33,811 nt of DNA from Bacteroidota bacterium (GTDB taxonomy: Bacteria > Bacteroidota > Bacteroidia > Chitinophagales > Chitinophagaceae): contig CANKWR010000017.1 in NCBI GenBank assembly GCA_947487525.1, positions 1 to 33,811 on the forward strand, read 5' to 3'. Under the pieces are notes generated by a model. The model ran no database searches and was not told where the DNA came from. It saw only the letters and a program-made list of their open reading frames with translations. A program made the translations under genes and the position numbers. Below, in pieces: positions 31,959 to 33,811 of the stretch (the first letter of the stretch is position 1; every line of letters starts with the position of its first letter).

Positions 31959-33811
31959 TTGAAATTTTTATTCAAAATATTTTTGTTATTTCTTATTTTA
32001 AATAACATTTTTCAAAAAGCGCATGGACAAGCGCAAGCAGTCCCTAATGGTATGCTATTTCAGGCAGTTGCTAGAGATGCCAATGGGAATGCAGCTATTA
32101 GCAGAACAGTATATGCTAAAGTGACTATTTTAAAAGGCGCGCCAACTGGAACCTCAGTATATGCTGAAAGTTTTCAAGTAACATCAACTCCTGAAGGTAT
32201 TTTTACCATCATTATTGGAAGTGGAAATAGAATTTCTGGGGCTGCTAATTTATTAGCGATTGATTGGGCTAGTGCTCTACATTTTTTAAACTTAACAGTC
32301 GCCATTGCGCCAACAATGCCGGATCCAAACTGGACTCCTGAAAAAGAATACGTTGATTTAGGCACTTCGCAGTTTTGGTCAGTTCCTTATGCTTTTAATG
32401 CACAAAATTCAAAAATTGCAGATTCTTCTTTTACCATCACTTCCATCTTACCAGGGTCAAAAGGTGGAACGGGCGTAAATAATAATGGTAAAACCATTAC
32501 ACTTGGAAATAATATTATAACAAGAGGTGTTGGGGATTTAACCATTACAACAACAGCTGCAAGTAATATTATATTTCCTACTAGTGGTACCTTGGCTACA
32601 GAAGAATTAATAAATTTCAGGATTGGTCGTGACACGGTCTCTTTGTCAAATAGAATTGGCAGGGATTCAATTCAAACTGAAATAAATAAAAAAGCCATAA
32701 TAGATTCGTCTACCTCTCTAAGAGCCTTTTTGAATACTAAACTTGATATTAGCCAATTTCCCAATTTAATTCAACCTTTTCTTGCTAATACAATTTTTAC
32801 TTTTCAAGATACGATGAACCTTTCGAATCGGATTGATCAAAAATTAAACATAACCGATACTGCATCCATGTTAAGCAATCGTTTTGCAAGAGATACGGCT
32901 AATTTGAGTGCAAGGATTGATATCTTATCAAACATAACTAATGCTGCTTCGAGTAATAAATTGAATATATCGGATACGGCAGTCATGTTGAGTAATCGAA
33001 TTGGGAGAGATACGGCAAGTTTGAGCACGAGAATTAATTTACTTGCGAGTAATACGAATGCAGTTGCAAGTGCTAAGTTAAATTTATCGGATACAGCAGC
33101 GATGATGAGTAATAGGATAGGTCGGGATACGGTTTCATTGTCGAATAGGATTGATGCAAAATTGAATATCTCCGATACTGCTGGAATGCTAAGTTCAAGA
33201 ATAGGAAGAGATACGCTCGCCTTGTCAAATAGGATTGATGCAAAATTGAATATCTCCGATACTTTAGCAATGCTATCAAATAGATTCGCAAGAGATACAA
33301 TTGGTCTTTCTAATCGTATTAGTAGAGATTCTATTTTATTGACCAATAATAAGCAGGCGATTATTGATACTGCAGCTGCTATCAGATTAAAGTTAAATGA
33401 TAAAATTGAGGCTAGTCAATTTCCTAATTTGATTCAACCTTTTCTTGCAAATACTATTTTTAGTTTTCAAGATACAATGACTTTATCGAATAGGATTGAT
33501 ATAAAATTGAACATTTCGGATACATCTAGTATGTTAAGTTCGAGAATAGGAAGAGATACACTTGCATTGTCAAATAGGATTAATTTAAACGCAACTAGTA
33601 TCACAGCAGAAATAGCAAGAGCTATTGGAGCTGAGTCGGCGCTTGATACAAGAGTTGGATCCAATACAGCGAGTATCACATTAAACACAAATGAAATTTC
33701 GACACTGGATACTAGAGTCACTTCAAATACTATTAGCATTACAGCATTAGATGCTAGAATAACTGCAAATGCTTCTAGCAATACATCATCTATTACTTCA
33801 AATGCAGCAAA
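31959..33811 (+). CDS. Large repetitive secreted surface (tail-fibre/adhesin-like) protein, 3' end outside window
   Basis: The frame is open from TTG 31959 to the window end, at least 617 codons. TTG is the proposed start: it is followed by a classical signal peptide (KFLFKIFLLFLILNNIF...AHGQAQA), and the next ATG (about 32050) would lose it. Residues about 30-160 match a domain common at the N-terminus of Bacteroidota tail-fibre/S74-type surface proteins (GMLFQAVARDANGNA, GTSVYAESFQVTSTPEGIFTIIIGSG, LGTSQFWSVPYAFNAQ). From about residue 220 on, the protein is built of KLNISDTAxMLSNRIGRDTxxLSNR-like repeats, then of TRVxSNTxSIT units, which look like trimeric coiled-coil fibre stalk. A C-terminal S74 or sorting domain may follow outside the window. 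Confidence 0.8.
   Translation, partial: MKFLFKIFLLFLILNNIFQKAHGQAQAVPNGMLFQAVARDANGNAAISRTVYAKVTILKGAPTGTSVYAESFQVTSTPEGIFTIIIGSGNRISGAANLLAIDWASALHFLNLTVAIAPTMPDPNWTPEKEYVDLGTSQFWSVPYAFNAQNSKIADSSFTITSILPGSKGGTGVNNNGKTITLGNNIITRGVGDLTITTTAASNIIFPTSGTLATEELINFRIGRDTVSLSNRIGRDSIQTEINKKAIIDSSTSLRAFLNTKLDISQFPNLIQPFLANTIFTFQDTMNLSNRIDQKLNITDTASMLSNRFARDTANLSARIDILSNITNAASSNKLNISDTAVMLSNRIGRDTASLSTRINLLASNTNAVASAKLNLSDTAAMMSNRIGRDTVSLSNRIDAKLNISDTAGMLSSRIGRDTLALSNRIDAKLNISDTLAMLSNRFARDTIGLSNRISRDSILLTNNKQAIIDTAAAIRLKLNDKIEASQFPNLIQPFLANTIFSFQDTMTLSNRIDIKLNISDTSSMLSSRIGRDTLALSNRINLNATSITAEIARAIGAESALDTRVGSNTASITLNTNEISTLDTRVTSNTISITALDARITANASSNTSSITSNAA
32853..33590 (+). repeat. In-frame tandem repeats of the surface-protein stalk
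   Basis: The motif SDT-x-x-ML-S-x-R-x-x-RDT recurs with units starting at 32853, 32970, 33087, 33171, 33255 and 33516. The spacings are 117, 117, 84, 84 and 261 bases (39, 39, 28, 28, 87 codons). The 84-base copies are nearly identical over their first 30 bases. A longer block (Q-F-P-N-L-I-Q-P-F-L-A-N-T-I-F...F-Q-D-T-M) is duplicated at 32754 and 33417, 663 bases apart. Confidence 0.85.

Noticed and set aside
32837..33346. 169-aa minus-strand frame in the fibre gene region
   Set aside because: It is the antisense of the in-frame repeats; its repetitive Ile/Leu/Ser-rich translation is a by-product of the plus-strand repeat, which has a signal peptide and known domain.
32754..33590. CRISPR-like regular repeats
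   Set aside because: Repeats are in-frame, of unequal spacing (84, 117, 261 bases), diverged at third codon positions, and lie inside an open reading frame; no unique spacers and no cas genes.

Overview
The window is one stretch of a low-GC Bacteroidota chromosome. The evidence is the TAnnTTTG-type promoter -7 elements, the near absence of Shine-Dalgarno sites, a TonB-dependent receptor paired with a DUF4249 lipoprotein, DUF2490 and DCC-family proteins, and the 'QAVARD...SVPYA' surface-protein domain. The rhodopsin and general gene style suggest an aquatic, possibly Chitinophagaceae-like bacterium. No rRNA, tRNA, insertion sequence or CRISPR array was seen.

Layout. 1-6555: housekeeping and central metabolism (3' end of secA, deoC, an M20 amidohydrolase, a malic enzyme-phosphotransacetylase fusion, an MlaE-type permease). 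6629-10418: a beta-CASP metallo-beta-lactamase nuclease and an O-antigen ligase/TPR protein. 10426-11529 (minus): two small membrane proteins, one with a zinc-peptidase HExxH motif. 11715-15194 (plus): a probable operon of oddities, namely a DUF2130 coiled-coil protein, a penicillin-binding-protein relative without its catalytic serine, a small secreted FKSEAD-repeat protein, a SOUL protein and a TIGR03643 protein. Facing it on the minus strand are alkB-like and a 51-aa DUF2256 zinc-ribbon gene. 16064-17903: a DUF3050 protein, a tolC remnant and a TetR regulator.

18031-23107 is the functional centre. A SulP anion transporter, a DUF2490 protein and a beta-carbonic anhydrase end in a clear terminator. 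They are followed by a proton-pumping rhodopsin (D-T-E set, green-type methionine, and a glycine where xanthorhodopsin has its antenna window) and the retinal-forming Blh oxygenase, separated from the rhodopsin by a second strong terminator hairpin. The reading I propose is light-driven proton pumping next to bicarbonate uptake and hydration. The TetR and sulP genes share a divergent promoter region in which a 13-bp inverted repeat covers both -7 elements.

23122-30125: a DCC-family protein, a TonB receptor with its DUF4249 lipoprotein, and all riboflavin synthesis activities (ribD divergent from ribE-ribBA-ribH). 30358-end: a membrane-embedded AraC-type regulator, a miniature AraC-like protein, and the start of a large repetitive secreted surface protein that opens with TTG and runs off the window.
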